DNA of 64,000 nucleotides, from positions 8,104,001 to 8,168,000 of the forward strand of contig NZ_CP069396.1 of assembly GCF_016887565.1 (NCBI RefSeq), read 5' to 3'. Every line of letters starts with the position of its first letter. Positions within the stretch are counted from its first letter, which is position 1. Origin of the DNA: Archangium violaceum. GTDB lineage: Bacteria > Myxococcota > Myxococcia > Myxococcales > Myxococcaceae. Positions 14,406 to 24,103 of this stretch are shown here, piece by piece. Under the pieces are notes generated by a model. The model saw only the letters and a list, made by a program, of their open reading frames with translations, was not told the origin of the DNA and searched no databases. The translations under genes were made by a program, and so were the position numbers.

Positions 14406-15887
14406 TCACAGCATCTGGAGAATGGCACGCGCGACGCTGGCGTAGTCTCCGTCGAAGTGGTGCCCTCCCTTGAGCATCACCGAGCGCGCGCCGGGCACGT
14501 CGTTCAGGTCCGGGCACAGACTTTCCGTCTTCTCCTCGTCTCCGTAAAGACAGAGCACGGGCGTGCCGCTCAACGCCTGGATGTCGGGCAGGAGCGGATG
14601 CGTGGGCTGCCCCTTGCCACCAAAGATGTCCGTCACGTGCACCTCGAACTCGGCCTCCTTCCCCGGGGCGATGAGGGCCAGCAGCCGCAACCGCTCGCGC
14701 AGGTCCGAGGGCAATCCCGCGGCGATGGCCGGCACCACGTCCGCCCCGCGCGAGTAGCCCACCAGCACCACGCGTTGCCGGCTCCAAGCGGCCAGGTAGT
14801 GGCGCAGCGCGCGTGCCACGTCCGCCGACGCCTCCTCCGGTGTGCGGCGCTTCCAGAAGTAGCGCAAGGAATTCAACCCCACCACCGGGATACCCTGCTC
14901 CGTCATTGCACTGGCCACATGCTGGTCCATGCTCGCCCAGCCGCCGTCCCCCGAGACGAGGAGCACCAGCGTATCGCCTTCCGGCTTCACCGCTGGCACC
15001 TCCACCAGGGGCAGGTCATCCACCTTCTCCGGTGGAGCTGGCACCGTCCCGCCGCTCGCGGCCGGGGGGAGCTTCGACTGGGGCGCCGGCAGCCGCTCGG
15101 ACGCGAGCGGGACGGCCGCCATGTCATAGGCGGCCAGCAGCGGGCCCTTCCACACCTCCACGGGCCCGCGACGTAGTCCCGGACCGGGCACCTCCTTCAC
15201 ACTCGCGGTCTTCAATGATTGGGTGAAGGCGCGTGCGGCTTTCGGCGTGTGCGCCGGATCCAGCTCGGCGGCCAGCACCACCCAGGGCTCGTACAAGGCC
15301 CGGGCGGGTGCCAGCCGCTCGCGGCGCCCTTCCCTGTCGCGCGTACGCACCAGGCCCGAGCCCGGGCAGAAGGCCGCGGAGGTCTCGAGCTCCGGGCTGA
15401 AGTCCACGCTCACCGCGCCGCGGAACGTACCCGGCGGCGCCTGAGCCAGTGCCGCGTACACGAGGGCCGCGCCCGGTCCGTCCCCGACCAGTACGGGGTG
15501 GAGGTACTCGGGAAGGCTCGCATGCCGCTGATAACCCTGGCTCAGCAACTCCAGGTCGCCCGCCGGGTACGCGCAGCGCTTGCTCTTCTCCACCGAGCGC
15601 AGGTACGCGTTCGCGTCCACACCCAGAACCAACGCGCCATGAGCCGCCAGCGCCGAGGCCAGCTCCGCCCCGCGTCCCTGGTCCGCCGGCCCCTCCGTCA
15701 GCAGCAACGCCACGGTGGTGGGCACACCCGACGGAGGTCTCACCACCGAGACGTGGCCGAACCGCCCGCCCAGGTTCAACGTCTCGCTGTTCCCCCTCGG
15801 CGCTGGCGCGGCCAGTCCCCTGTCCGTCACGCCCGCCACCACCGCGAACACCATTCCCACCACCAGCCACGCCGTGCGGTTCCTCAT
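14406..15887 (-). CDS. acvB: AcvB/VirJ-family periplasmic hydrolase
   Basis: A 493-residue exported protein: signal peptide TAWLVVGMVFAVVAGVTDRGLA, an N-terminal domain (about 40-240), a Pro-rich linker, and a C-terminal alpha/beta-hydrolase domain with DTLVLLVSGDGGWASMDQ, the nucleophile motif VGYSRGADVVPA, and a late His in KGGHHFDGDY. This is the AcvB/VirJ architecture; in Agrobacterium and Rhizobium AcvB cleaves lysyl-phosphatidylglycerol in the periplasm and balances its synthase LpiA/MprF. Here its start overlaps the mprF stop (ATGA at 15884), giving the same functional pairing. The symbol is by family and context; virJ is the alternative name. Confidence 0.85.
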   Translation of the reverse strand: MRNRTAWLVVGMVFAVVAGVTDRGLAAPAPRGNSETLNLGGRFGHVSVVRPPSGVPTTVALLLTEGPADQGRGAELASALAAHGALVLGVDANAYLRSVEKSKRCAYPAGDLELLSQGYQRHASLPEYLHPVLVGDGPGAALVYAALAQAPPGTFRGAVSVDFSPELETSAAFCPGSGLVRTRDREGRRERLAPARALYEPWVVLAAELDPAHTPKAARAFTQSLKTASVKEVPGPGLRRGPVEVWKGPLLAAYDMAAVPLASERLPAPQSKLPPAASGGTVPAPPEKVDDLPLVEVPAVKPEGDTLVLLVSGDGGWASMDQHVASAMTEQGIPVVGLNSLRYFWKRRTPEEASADVARALRHYLAAWSRQRVVLVGYSRGADVVPAIAAGLPSDLRERLRLLALIAPGKEAEFEVHVTDIFGGKGQPTHPLLPDIQALSGTPVLCLYGDEEKTESLCPDLNDVPGARSVMLKGGHHFDGDYASVARAILQML

Positions 15888-18442
15888 CGCGTCACCACTC
15901 CGGCGAGCCCCCGCGACACCAGCGAGGCGACCCCCGTGAGCACGCCCGGCAGCGCCAGTCCGCCCGGAGACGCCAGGTAGCGCGGTGTCCAGTCCGGGTG
16001 GAACTTCTCCTTGTACTGGCGCAGCCCCTGGAAATTGTAGAAGTGCTCACCGTGCCGGAAGATGAGCATGCCCAGTCGGCTCCAGCCGGGCGCGAGGTTG
16101 CGCTGCTGGAAGCCGCTGAAGGGCGCCATGCCCAGGTTGAAGTGGTGGAAGCCCTGCTGGCGCCCCCACTGCATGAGCGAGGCGAAGAGGAAGTCCATCA
16201 GCCCGCGTGGGCCGCCCGGCTGGTAGCGCATGAGGTCCACGCTCAGCTCCTCCTTCACCTCGGGCGCCCACACGTTCGCGAAGCCCACCAGTTTTCCTTC
16301 ATGGCGAACCACCGCCACGGGCCCTTCCTCCAGATAGCGCGGCGCGAAGTACCCCAGGCTGAAACCCTTCTCGCGCGTGTGCTTCTCCTCCAACCACGCA
16401 TCGGAGATGGCCTGAAGCTGGGGCAGCCACTCCGGCACCGCCTCGCGCGGCAGCACCTCGAAGGTGTAACCCTCGCGCTCCAGCCTATGCACGCTCTGAC
16501 GCAGGCTCTTGCGCTCCGGCCCCTCCAGGCTGAAGTCCTCGAGTGGCACCGTGGCCTCCTCTCCGAGCTTCAGCAGCATCAACCCCATGTCGAGGTAGCG
16601 CGGCAGCGCGCCGGGGCCCACCTGATAGAAGCACGCCCAGCCGTGGTGCCGATCCGCCAGCTCGCGGAAACGCCACGCCAGCTCCGTGGCGTCATCCGCC
16701 GGGCCCACCGGATCTCCCATGCACACCCAGCTCCGCCCGGCCACGCTGTACATGAGGAAGGCGGTGCCCTCCTCGTTGAGCAGCAGCGACTTGTCCCCCA
16801 CCAGGGCCAGGTACGCCATGGATTCGGGCGCGTGTGTCACCAGCGGGCGCACCCGCGCCAGCTCCTCGGGTGTCGGAGGATGCGTGCGAGCCCCGGCCGG
16901 ACTCAGCAGCACCTTCACGCCGAACACCAGCGCCAGGGTCAGCACGCCCACCGTGGCCCGCAGGAAGCGCGGAGCATCCCCGCTGAAGGTGAACCGCCAC
17001 CACAGGTCCTGGCTGTAGTCCACGTGCCGGTACGAGAAGAAGCCCAACCCCACCGAGGCGCCCACCACCACCACGGTGGCCAGCAACCACCCCGGGCTGA
17101 AGGCCTCCGCGAAGAGCGAGGTGTGCCGGTAGAACTGCCGGCGGAAGGGCGCCAGCGCCGCGGCCAGCACCAGCAGCAGCGTCGCCTCCTCGTAGTCCAC
17201 GCCCTTCACCAGGGAGAACACCGCGCCCGCCACCAGCAGCACCTCCGTCAGCACGTAGGCTCCGTCCAGCCGCCGCTGGAGGCCGCGAGCCAGCAGCACC
17301 AGCGAGATGCCGGCCAGGCTGCCCAGGAAGTGCGACACCTCCAGCAGCGGCAGCGGCACCAGGAGGCGCAGCACGCCCAGGCGCTCGGAGACGGTGGGCG
17401 TGGCTCCGGAGAACAGCAGCACCGCGCCCGCGACGAACGCCCCCGCGGACGCCACCCAGGGCACCACCGGCGCGAACGAGGTCCGCACCACCCGTGCCAG
17501 GCGCGTCAGCTGACGGCGGCGCTGCACCAGCTCGTTGCCCGCCAGCATCAACGCCGCCGCGCTGAAGGGCACCAGGTAGTAGACGATGCGGTAGACGAGC
17601 AGCACGCCCAGCAGGTGCGACGCGGGCACGCGGGGCGACAGCGCCGCCAGCATCACCGACTCGAAGACCCCGAGCCCCGCGGGTACCTGGCTGGCGATAC
17701 CCGCCAGTTGTGCCAGCGCGAACAGCGCCGTGAGCGACGGCAGCGATATCCCCGCCTCTGGTGGCAACAGCACCCAGAGGACCGTCGCCGCCAACATCCA
17801 GTCCGCACAGGATACGGCGAGTTGCCTCAGGGCCCGCCTGGGCGTGGGAAATGACAGCTCCAGCCCGCGTATGCGCAGCGGCTCGCGGAATCTCACGCAC
17901 GCCGCGAAGTAGCCCACCAGCAGCACCCACGACCCCGCGCCCAACGCGCGCGCCAGCCCTGGCGACAGCGGCAACACCCCACCGCCGCCCTCCACCAGCA
18001 GCGACGTGCCCGTCACCGCCGCCAGCCCCACCCAGAAGGTGAGCGAATTGAAGGCCGCCACCTGCGCCACGTCCAGCGCGGTGAGCCCCCAGGCGGAGTA
18101 CAGCCGGTAGCGCACCGAGCCACCGCTGAGGAAGGACAGGCCGATGTTGTGCCCGAACGCGTAGCCGACGAAGGAGGTGAAGCCCACACGCGGGTACGGA
18201 AGCGGGCGCCCCACGTGACCCAGCGCCAGCACGTCGTACAGCGTGAGGGCGAAGTAGTTCAGCACCGTGACGGCCAGCGCCAGCAGGATGCGGTGGGCGG
18301 AAATGGACGCGAGCCCCACCGCTACCTCGCCGCGCGGGAAGTGCGACAGCTCTCGGTGCAGCACATAGCCCGCCATCCCCAGGAGGATGAGGGGGAGCAC
18401 CGCGACGAGGATCCGCTTCACTTTTTGTAGCCGCTCGGGCAT
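15884..18442 (-). CDS. mprF: MprF-type lysylphosphatidylglycerol synthase/flippase
   Basis: An 852-residue polytopic membrane protein. The N-terminal two-thirds has about a dozen hydrophobic spans and the UPF0104/flippase signatures (LTVLNYFALTLYDVLALGHVG, GYAFGHNIGLSFLSGGSVRYRLYSAWGLT). The C-terminal part (from about 540) is the DUF2156/GNAT-like aminoacyl-transfer domain (LNEEGTAFLMYSVAGRSWVCMGDPVGP; KLVGFANVWAPEVKEELSVDLMRYQPGGPRGLMDFLFASL). The enzyme transfers Lys (or Ala) from tRNA to phosphatidylglycerol and flips the product, lowering membrane negative charge and protecting against cationic peptides. It starts 10 bp after a small membrane protein and is coupled to AcvB. Substrate amino acid is not resolvable here. 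Confidence 0.92.
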   Translation of the reverse strand: MPERLQKVKRILVAVLPLILLGMAGYVLHRELSHFPRGEVAVGLASISAHRILLALAVTVLNYFALTLYDVLALGHVGRPLPYPRVGFTSFVGYAFGHNIGLSFLSGGSVRYRLYSAWGLTALDVAQVAAFNSLTFWVGLAAVTGTSLLVEGGGGVLPLSPGLARALGAGSWVLLVGYFAACVRFREPLRIRGLELSFPTPRRALRQLAVSCADWMLAATVLWVLLPPEAGISLPSLTALFALAQLAGIASQVPAGLGVFESVMLAALSPRVPASHLLGVLLVYRIVYYLVPFSAAALMLAGNELVQRRRQLTRLARVVRTSFAPVVPWVASAGAFVAGAVLLFSGATPTVSERLGVLRLLVPLPLLEVSHFLGSLAGISLVLLARGLQRRLDGAYVLTEVLLVAGAVFSLVKGVDYEEATLLLVLAAALAPFRRQFYRHTSLFAEAFSPGWLLATVVVVGASVGLGFFSYRHVDYSQDLWWRFTFSGDAPRFLRATVGVLTLALVFGVKVLLSPAGARTHPPTPEELARVRPLVTHAPESMAYLALVGDKSLLLNEEGTAFLMYSVAGRSWVCMGDPVGPADDATELAWRFRELADRHHGWACFYQVGPGALPRYLDMGLMLLKLGEEATVPLEDFSLEGPERKSLRQSVHRLEREGYTFEVLPREAVPEWLPQLQAISDAWLEEKHTREKGFSLGYFAPRYLEEGPVAVVRHEGKLVGFANVWAPEVKEELSVDLMRYQPGGPRGLMDFLFASLMQWGRQQGFHHFNLGMAPFSGFQQRNLAPGWSRLGMLIFRHGEHFYNFQGLRQYKEKFHPDWTPRYLASPGGLALPGVLTGVASLVSRGLAGVVTR

Positions 18443-18452
18443 CGGCGGGTTG

Positions 18453-18626
18453 CTACACGGAGCGGCCGGGCCGGCGGACGCGCGAGACGAGGCTGATGAT
18501 GCCCAGCACGACCGCCGCGAGGAGCAGCAGGTGGATGGCCGCCCCAGCGGCCTTGAAGATCAGGCCCGCGACAACCCAGACGGCGAACAGCACGAGCGCG
18601 AACCAGGCGATGTTCTTCAAGTCCAT
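18453..18626 (-). CDS. Small DUF5670-like (lmo0937 family) membrane protein
   Basis: Too short for routine ORF lists: 57 residues from ATG 18626, preceded by a strong AGGAGG 7 bases upstream. Two hydrophobic segments (IAWFALVLFAVWVVAGLIF and AAIHLLLLAAVVLGIISLV) are followed by a basic tail RVRRPGRSV. The pattern matches the tiny lmo0937/DUF5670 membrane peptides often linked to envelope stress. It stands 10 bp upstream of mprF in the same direction, so it is likely the first gene of the mprF-acvB operon. Function is unknown; a regulator or partner of MprF is a reasonable inference. Confidence 0.8.
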   Translation of the reverse strand: MDLKNIAWFALVLFAVWVVAGLIFKAAGAAIHLLLLAAVVLGIISLVSRVRRPGRSV

Positions 18627-18764
18627 GGGGGCCTCCTGCCTCGGAAGATAGGGACGTCCCCTCGGGCTGGTAGCACGCGCCTGCCAGCCCGCTGCCCCTG
18701 GCTCCGGAATCTCCTCCGCCCGCCCGGCCGCGGGAGGAGGAGCGTGTCAGCGCCTGCCCCCGAC

Positions 18765-20234
18765 TCAGGACGGCACGGGCAGGGCGCGCAACAGCGGGAC
18801 GTCCGAGCCCGGCGGCTGGATGCGCAAGAGGAGCATGCTGCCGGGCTTCGCCGAGCGCAGCGCCTCGGCCGCCTCACGCGCGCTGGCGACCTTCTGCTCG
18901 CCCACCTGGATCAGCAGCGTGCCCGGAGGCAACTCCGCCCGGTCCGCCGGGCTGCCCGGCTCCACCTGCACCACGCGCACGCCCTGGCCCTCGGGGTCAT
19001 CCGCCAGCCTCATTCCCAGACGCCCCTTCGCGGGCGCGCTGTCCTCCTCGCGGGTGGGCACCGCGGGCTCTCCCCGCTGCGCGGGCCGCGTGCCGAGCGT
19101 CACCTTCAGCTCCCGGGGCTTGCCCTCTCGCAACACGTGGACGTCGACCTGGGTGTCGGGCCGCATCAGGCCCACGGCCCGTGTGAGATTGCCCGCCGAC
19201 ACGATGGGCGTGTCGTCCACCTGGGTGATGACGTCGTTGTCCTGGAGCCCCGCCCTGGCGCCGGGGCCTCCGGGATTGAGGTCGGCGATGACGGCGCCCT
19301 TTTCGACGTTGAGCCCCAGCGCGCGAGCCAGATCCGGCGTGAGATCCTGCGCCGCCAGGCCCAGCCAGCCTCGGCGCACGGCGCCCTCCTTCTCCAGCCG
19401 GGGCAGCAGCGTGTGGATGAGGTTGCTCGGCACGGCGAACCCGATGCCCGTGGCCTCCCGGACAATGGCCGTGTTCATGCCGATGACCTCGCCCTTCAAG
19501 TTGAAGAGCGGGCCGCCCGAGTTGCCCGGATTGATGGCGGCATCCGTCTGGAGGAATTCGTCATAGGGTCCCGCGTGGATGTCCCGGGCACGGGCCGAGA
19601 CGATCCCCGAGCTCACGCTGGACGCGAGGCCGAAGGGATTGCCAATGGCGAGGACGAAGTCGCCCACGCGCATCGCGTCCGAGTCCCCCAGCTTGACGAA
19701 GGGCAGCTCCCCGGGCGCGTCCTCCAGTTGCAGCACCGCCACATCCGTGAGCGGATCCCTCCCGAGCACCCTGGCATCGAAGGCCCGCCCATCGTCGAGC
19801 TTCACGCGCACCCGCTCCGCGTTCTCCACCACGTGGTTGTTGGTGAGCACGAGCCCCTTGGCGTCGATGATGAAACCCGAGCCCAGGCCCTGCTGGACGG
19901 GGCCTCGCGCATTGCCCTGGGGTAGTTCCGGCAGACCGAACTGCTCGGCCCACCCCGGAGGCAGGCGGAGTTGGCCCCGGGCGGCGACGGGCTCGCGCGC
20001 CTGCACCTCGACGTTCACGACGGCCCCCTTCACCGACTCCACCAGCGGAGCGAGTGAGCCGGGCGTGGGAACCGAGACGGACGGGATGGCGGGGGTCTCC
20101 TGGGACGCGCTCGTCGTCCGCGCAGGAGGGGATGGGAAGGCAGTCGAACCGATGGCCTGGCCACAGGCGGCCAGCACCATCAGGGGAAACAGCACTCCGC
20201 GCGCGGCGAGGCGAGAGGAGAAGGGAGAAGACAC
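18765..20234 (-). CDS. HtrA/DegP-type serine protease, lipoprotein
   Basis: About 489 residues from GTG 20234, chosen because GGAG lies 6 bases upstream and because this start leads directly into a lipobox (LFPLMVLAAC, cleavage at Cys about residue 24). Catalytic triad: His in LTNNHVVENA, Asp in PLTDVAVLQLE, Ser in NPGNSGGPLFN. Two PDZ domains follow (about 270-360 and 395-485, GIRV/DVHV and RVVQVEPGSPADRAELPPG). HtrA proteases degrade or refold damaged envelope proteins. A lipidated N-terminus would anchor this one to a membrane. It follows the DUF5670-mprF-acvB operon on the same strand but is separated by 138 bp, consistent with a cell-envelope stress theme. Confidence 0.9.
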   Translation of the reverse strand: MSSPFSSRLAARGVLFPLMVLAACGQAIGSTAFPSPPARTTSASQETPAIPSVSVPTPGSLAPLVESVKGAVVNVEVQAREPVAARGQLRLPPGWAEQFGLPELPQGNARGPVQQGLGSGFIIDAKGLVLTNNHVVENAERVRVKLDDGRAFDARVLGRDPLTDVAVLQLEDAPGELPFVKLGDSDAMRVGDFVLAIGNPFGLASSVSSGIVSARARDIHAGPYDEFLQTDAAINPGNSGGPLFNLKGEVIGMNTAIVREATGIGFAVPSNLIHTLLPRLEKEGAVRRGWLGLAAQDLTPDLARALGLNVEKGAVIADLNPGGPGARAGLQDNDVITQVDDTPIVSAGNLTRAVGLMRPDTQVDVHVLREGKPRELKVTLGTRPAQRGEPAVPTREEDSAPAKGRLGMRLADDPEGQGVRVVQVEPGSPADRAELPPGTLLIQVGEQKVASAREAAEALRSAKPGSMLLLRIQPPGSDVPLLRALPVPS

Positions 20235-20577
20235 GGTGGCTCCTTTCGAACCGGGCTCCATACCCAGTGCATCGTTCGGGAGCATCCCCTGTGCATGGGC
20301 CGCGCCATGGCGGCACCTCTTGCTCGGAGCCGCTTCTCCTCCCAGCGGCCAGACACCTTCTCCCTCGGGCGCTTCGAGCCAGCACTTTATTCCCGAGCGC
20401 GTGTTTCAGTCTGTGAATGGGGCGAAATGCCCTCCGCCCCGTGGCATGGGGCATTCTTCCTCTGTTCACCATGAGAGGAATTGAGGGACGAGGGCCGCGG
20501 GCGACGACCCTCCCCCCCGCCCTCTCCCAGCAGGGAGAGGGCGCATGCGCAATCCAAGACACCTGCTGGACCTCGGC
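20235..20577. other. Intergenic region with a REP-like palindrome
   Basis: About 343 bp with no credible gene. It contains one copy of the dispersed REP-like palindrome (20507-20541) and a weak AATGCCC...GGGCATT hairpin near 20428-20453. The promoter for the HtrA gene must lie in its left part. Confidence 0.5.
20507..20541. repeat. REP-like palindrome, copy A
   Basis: Arms CCCTCTCCC and GGGAGAGGG with a short AGCA-type loop, preceded by ACCCTC and a C-rich spacer. Same family as at 24104-24144, 24174-24210, 39516-39553 and 46459-46500. Confidence 0.7.
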
Positions 20578-22212
20578 TCAGCAGCCGGTCTCCACCGCTC
20601 CGATGTCGGGGGCACCACCGCAGTAGGGCAGGCCCACGTCCCCACCCCGGTCCACCGCGGCCGAGCTCGGCCCGAAGGTCGGCGGAGCCGCACCCGCATC
20701 ACCCGCGCTGGAGGTGCTGTCTCCCGCGGCCTGCTGGAAGCCCACCAGGTCCACCGGCGCACCGCCGCGCTTGAACTGCGCACTCGAGGGGAACAGGTTG
20801 TTCCCCGCCTTCAGCCCCGGGCACTGACCACCCAGGTCCACCGCCACCGGCGACTCCGAGACCAGGTTGTTCTTCAACGTGAGGTTGCTCGTCGCGCCAC
20901 CGGTGCCATGGCCGATGATGATCGCCGCACCCGCCACGCGCGTCACCGTGTTGTTCACCAGCACCGCGCCCTCGGAGTTCTCGAAGCGGATGCCCGTCCC
21001 CTCTCCACCACCCGCCTTGGTGATGTCGTGGACGCGGTTGCGCCTCACCACCACGCCGCTCGGCACGGGACCCTCGTGGTTTCCTCCCACCGAGATGCCC
21101 TTCCCCGAGTCGTAGATCTCATTGTCTTCAATCGTCACGTTGCGCGCGGAGTAGTGGACCACCACCGCGTCACCCTTCGCCGTGGAGCTCGGCTTGAAGC
21201 CGTGCATCTTGTTGTTGCGGATGGTGATGTTGTGGCACGTCTTGATGTCCACCGCGTTCTCGCGGTTGGCGTAGAAGTGGTTGTTCTCGACGAGCAGCCC
21301 GTCCGCGGGCGGCAGCGAGCTGAAGCCCTCGGGGCCCAGGCACTGCACCGAGTCACCCGAGTTGTCGTGGATGTCGTTGTTGCGCACCGTGATGTCGCGC
21401 GAGGTGGGCTGCAACACGACGCCGTGCGAGTCCTGGTTGCCCGAGTTCTTCACGAAGTCGTGGATGTGATTGTTCTCGACCGTCGCCCCGGTCGCGCTGT
21501 CGAACGTGGTGACGGCCGCGCCAAGGGCACCGTGGTGCAGTTCCGAGTTGGCCAGCACCGAGCCCTTCACGTTGCCCTGGAAGGTCACCGCGTAGAACGG
21601 CTGCCGCTGCACATCGACCTCGAAGCCATCCACCACCCAGTGCGGCCGCCGGAACTGGATGAGCGCGCCAGAACCCGGACCCGGGACGATCCGCGGCTTG
21701 CCCTCGCCCTGTAGGGTGATGGGTGCGCCTTCCGAGCCGGCCTTGGCGTTGTCTCCGAGCACGACGCGCTCGGCGTAGGTGCCCGCGAGCACGCGGATGC
21801 CCTCGCCCGGACCGGCCATGGAGATGGCCTTGGCGATGGAGCGGAACGGCTGGGCCGCGCTCCCGTCTCCGGTGTCGTTGCCGGAGGGGCTCACCACCCA
21901 CTCCCGCGTGAAGCGGGACGGAGCGGGCGCGGGCTCGGATTTGACCAGCCCCGGCTGTGGCGACGGCTCGGCGATGGGCGAGTGGCCCTCGTGCGAGGGC
22001 AGGTCCTCCACGGGCGTGTTCGCCACGGGCTGCGCGCCGATGGGGGTCGGGTCACCCGGCTCCTTGTTGGAGGACGCGGGCGAATCGAGGCGCGGAGCAT
22101 TGTCCTGCGTGCCCGGCTGTCCGTCCCCCTCCGGGGAACCGGCACCACCACAGGCCCAGAGGCCCAGGGTCAGCGAGCAAGCGGCCAGAAGGGCCGCTGG
22201 AGTCTTCCTCAT
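20578..22212 (-). CDS. Right-handed parallel beta-helix lipoprotein
   Basis: 544 residues from ATG 22212 (AAGGAGG, 4 bases spacing). Signal peptide MRKTPAALLAACSLTLGLWAC with lipobox LWAC; an acidic/Pro-rich linker to about 105; then a pectate-lyase-like beta-helix with many 'NNxI/V..N' turns (NNHIHDFVKNSGNQDSHGVVL, NNDIHDNSGDSVQ, NNKMHGFKPS, NRVHDITKAGGGEGTG). The coil is DUF1565/beta_helix type, a fold used for polysaccharide lyases and adhesins; no clear catalytic cluster is recognisable. It is probably surface or periplasmic and may bind or cleave polysaccharide. Intact, with a Cys-containing C-terminus (GGAPDIGAVETGC). Confidence 0.85.
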   Translation of the reverse strand: MRKTPAALLAACSLTLGLWACGGAGSPEGDGQPGTQDNAPRLDSPASSNKEPGDPTPIGAQPVANTPVEDLPSHEGHSPIAEPSPQPGLVKSEPAPAPSRFTREWVVSPSGNDTGDGSAAQPFRSIAKAISMAGPGEGIRVLAGTYAERVVLGDNAKAGSEGAPITLQGEGKPRIVPGPGSGALIQFRRPHWVVDGFEVDVQRQPFYAVTFQGNVKGSVLANSELHHGALGAAVTTFDSATGATVENNHIHDFVKNSGNQDSHGVVLQPTSRDITVRNNDIHDNSGDSVQCLGPEGFSSLPPADGLLVENNHFYANRENAVDIKTCHNITIRNNKMHGFKPSSTAKGDAVVVHYSARNVTIEDNEIYDSGKGISVGGNHEGPVPSGVVVRRNRVHDITKAGGGEGTGIRFENSEGAVLVNNTVTRVAGAAIIIGHGTGGATSNLTLKNNLVSESPVAVDLGGQCPGLKAGNNLFPSSAQFKRGGAPVDLVGFQQAAGDSTSSAGDAGAAPPTFGPSSAAVDRGGDVGLPYCGGAPDIGAVETGC

Positions 22213-22348
22213 CTTGCCTCCTTGGATTCTCATGAGCAGGGGGAACCCCCGCCAGGGCCGCCCGTATTCGCCACCCCCGCCCCTTGCCCGCCTGGACTCC
22301 TGCCAGGAGGTGGCGGGCGGCGCCATCCACGGGTAGCGTCGGGGGGCT

Positions 22349-24097
22349 TTGCTCAAGGCCGGTCCACCGCTCCTCGCGCTCCTCCTCGTCACCTGCGCCG
22401 CTCCACCACGGCCCGCGCCTTCCGCGGCCAGGGAGCCCCTCCGGTCCGAGGTCCCCACTCCCGCGCCCTCCGTCGCGAGCCCCGCCGCCACGGGCGAGCC
22501 TCCGGCTCCGCGCCCCGAGGCCACGCCTCCTCCCGATGCGCTGCCCACTCCCGGCAGCCTCAAGCGCCTCGACTTCCGGGGCGGGGATCCGCAGGTGCCC
22601 ATCGGGTTGATGCAGGGCCGCCATGAGGTGCGCTTCTCTCCGAAGGGGCGCATGCGGCTGCGCTTCGGCGGAGAGGTGGAGCGGATGCTGGAGGCCCCCG
22701 CCGGCTCGCTGTGGACGGTGCGCGAGACGGACGGCACGCCCGCGGTGCTGTCCGCGCGCATCCAGCTCGCGGAGCTGCCCTTCCGGGACAAGGCGGGACT
22801 GTCGGAGGCGCAGTCGCAGTGGCAGGCCCGGGGCCTGGCGGTGCGCGTGCACGTGCTCGGTGCGCTCTACGGCATCGCCGGAAAGGTCATCGACAACCGG
22901 CGCTACCTGCTGTTGCTGGACGAGGAGCTCACCCCGAAACAGGCCCCCGAGCGCCAGGCGGAGCTGCTGCGGCAGTTCGGCGTGCGCACCACCCTCTTCG
23001 AGGAGGTCCGTACCCCCTCACGCGCCATCCTCGAGGTGCGGGACGACACGGGCAATGTGATGGGGCTGGCCCAGGACACCGTGTACGCGGAGACGCTGGA
23101 CGACGCCGGCTTCGACGTGCGGCAGGTGGAGCACGACGTCGGCTACGACAACCACGGCTTCGAGGACCGGAGCTTCCGGGGCACGCTGCAGATCGTCGTG
23201 GATCGCCACGGGACGCTGGCGGTGGTGAACCTGGTGAAGCTGGAGGAGCTGCTGAAGGGGCTGGTGCCCTCGGAGATCTACGCCCGCGCGCACCCGGAGG
23301 CGCTGAAGGCGCAGGCGGTGACGGCGCGCGGCGAGGTGCTGGCGAAGGTGGGCATCAAGCACCTGGCGGACCCCTTCCTGCTGTGCTCCGAGCAGCACTG
23401 CGCGGTGTACAAGGGCCGCTCGGGCGAGGCGGCCAGCACGAGCGCGGCCGTGGAGGCCACGCGCGGCGAGGGACTCTTCTCCGCGGACGGGCGACTGGTG
23501 GACTCGGTGTACAGCGCCGTGTGTGGCGGCCACACGGAGGACAACGACGTCGTCTGGGGAGGCCCGCCCAACCCGAGCCTGCGCGGCAGACCGGACGTGC
23601 TGGGCCCCACCGAGGGGCTTCCCACCCCCGACTCGCTGGCCGAGTACCTGCGCGCGGAGCTGCCCACCGCCTGCCGGCTCTCCACCTTCGCCCAGCCCAG
23701 CAAGTACCGCTGGGAGAAGCGCTTCAGCGTGGAGCAGGTCAACGCGCTCACCGCGCACCTGGGCATCGGCCCGGTACACGCGCTGAGCCTGGGGGAGCGG
23801 GGAGTGTCCGGCCGGGCACGCACCCTCACCCTGGCGGGCGAGCGCGGGGTCACCCAGGTTCGCGGCGAGCTGAACATCCGCCGCCTCTTCGGGATGCTCA
23901 ACAGCGCCATGGCCCTGGTGGAGGAGGAGCGGGACGCCGAGGGCCACCTCACCGGCTGGCGCTTCCGGGGCGGCGGCTGGGGCCACGGGGTGGGCATGTG
24001 CCAGACGGGCGCCATCGGCCGGGCCGAGGCCGGGCAGCGCTACAGGGACATCCTCCGTTTCTACTTCAACGGTGCCGAGGTCGCTCCCATCTATTGA
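22349..24097 (+). CDS. SpoIID/LytB-domain exported lipoprotein
   Basis: 582 residues, starting at TTG 22349 because no better start precedes the leader MLKAGPPLLALLLVTCAAPP, which has a lipobox-like LVTC. A Pro/Ala linker (about 20-75) is followed by SH3b-like strands, and from about residue 290 the SpoIID/LytB domain: VPSEIYARAHPEALKAQAVTARGEVLAKVG, CSEQHCAVYKG, and GGWGHGVGMCQTGAIGRAEAGQRYRDIL. The domain acts on peptidoglycan glycan strands (lytic transglycosylase-like for SpoIID). It is divergent from the beta-helix gene and may share a regulatory region of 136 bp. Family certain; substrate inferred. Confidence 0.85.
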   Translation: MLKAGPPLLALLLVTCAAPPRPAPSAAREPLRSEVPTPAPSVASPAATGEPPAPRPEATPPPDALPTPGSLKRLDFRGGDPQVPIGLMQGRHEVRFSPKGRMRLRFGGEVERMLEAPAGSLWTVRETDGTPAVLSARIQLAELPFRDKAGLSEAQSQWQARGLAVRVHVLGALYGIAGKVIDNRRYLLLLDEELTPKQAPERQAELLRQFGVRTTLFEEVRTPSRAILEVRDDTGNVMGLAQDTVYAETLDDAGFDVRQVEHDVGYDNHGFEDRSFRGTLQIVVDRHGTLAVVNLVKLEELLKGLVPSEIYARAHPEALKAQAVTARGEVLAKVGIKHLADPFLLCSEQHCAVYKGRSGEAASTSAAVEATRGEGLFSADGRLVDSVYSAVCGGHTEDNDVVWGGPPNPSLRGRPDVLGPTEGLPTPDSLAEYLRAELPTACRLSTFAQPSKYRWEKRFSVEQVNALTAHLGIGPVHALSLGERGVSGRARTLTLAGERGVTQVRGELNIRRLFGMLNSAMALVEEERDAEGHLTGWRFRGGGWGHGVGMCQTGAIGRAEAGQRYRDILRFYFNGAEVAPIY

Positions 24098-24103
24098 TGG
24101 ATT

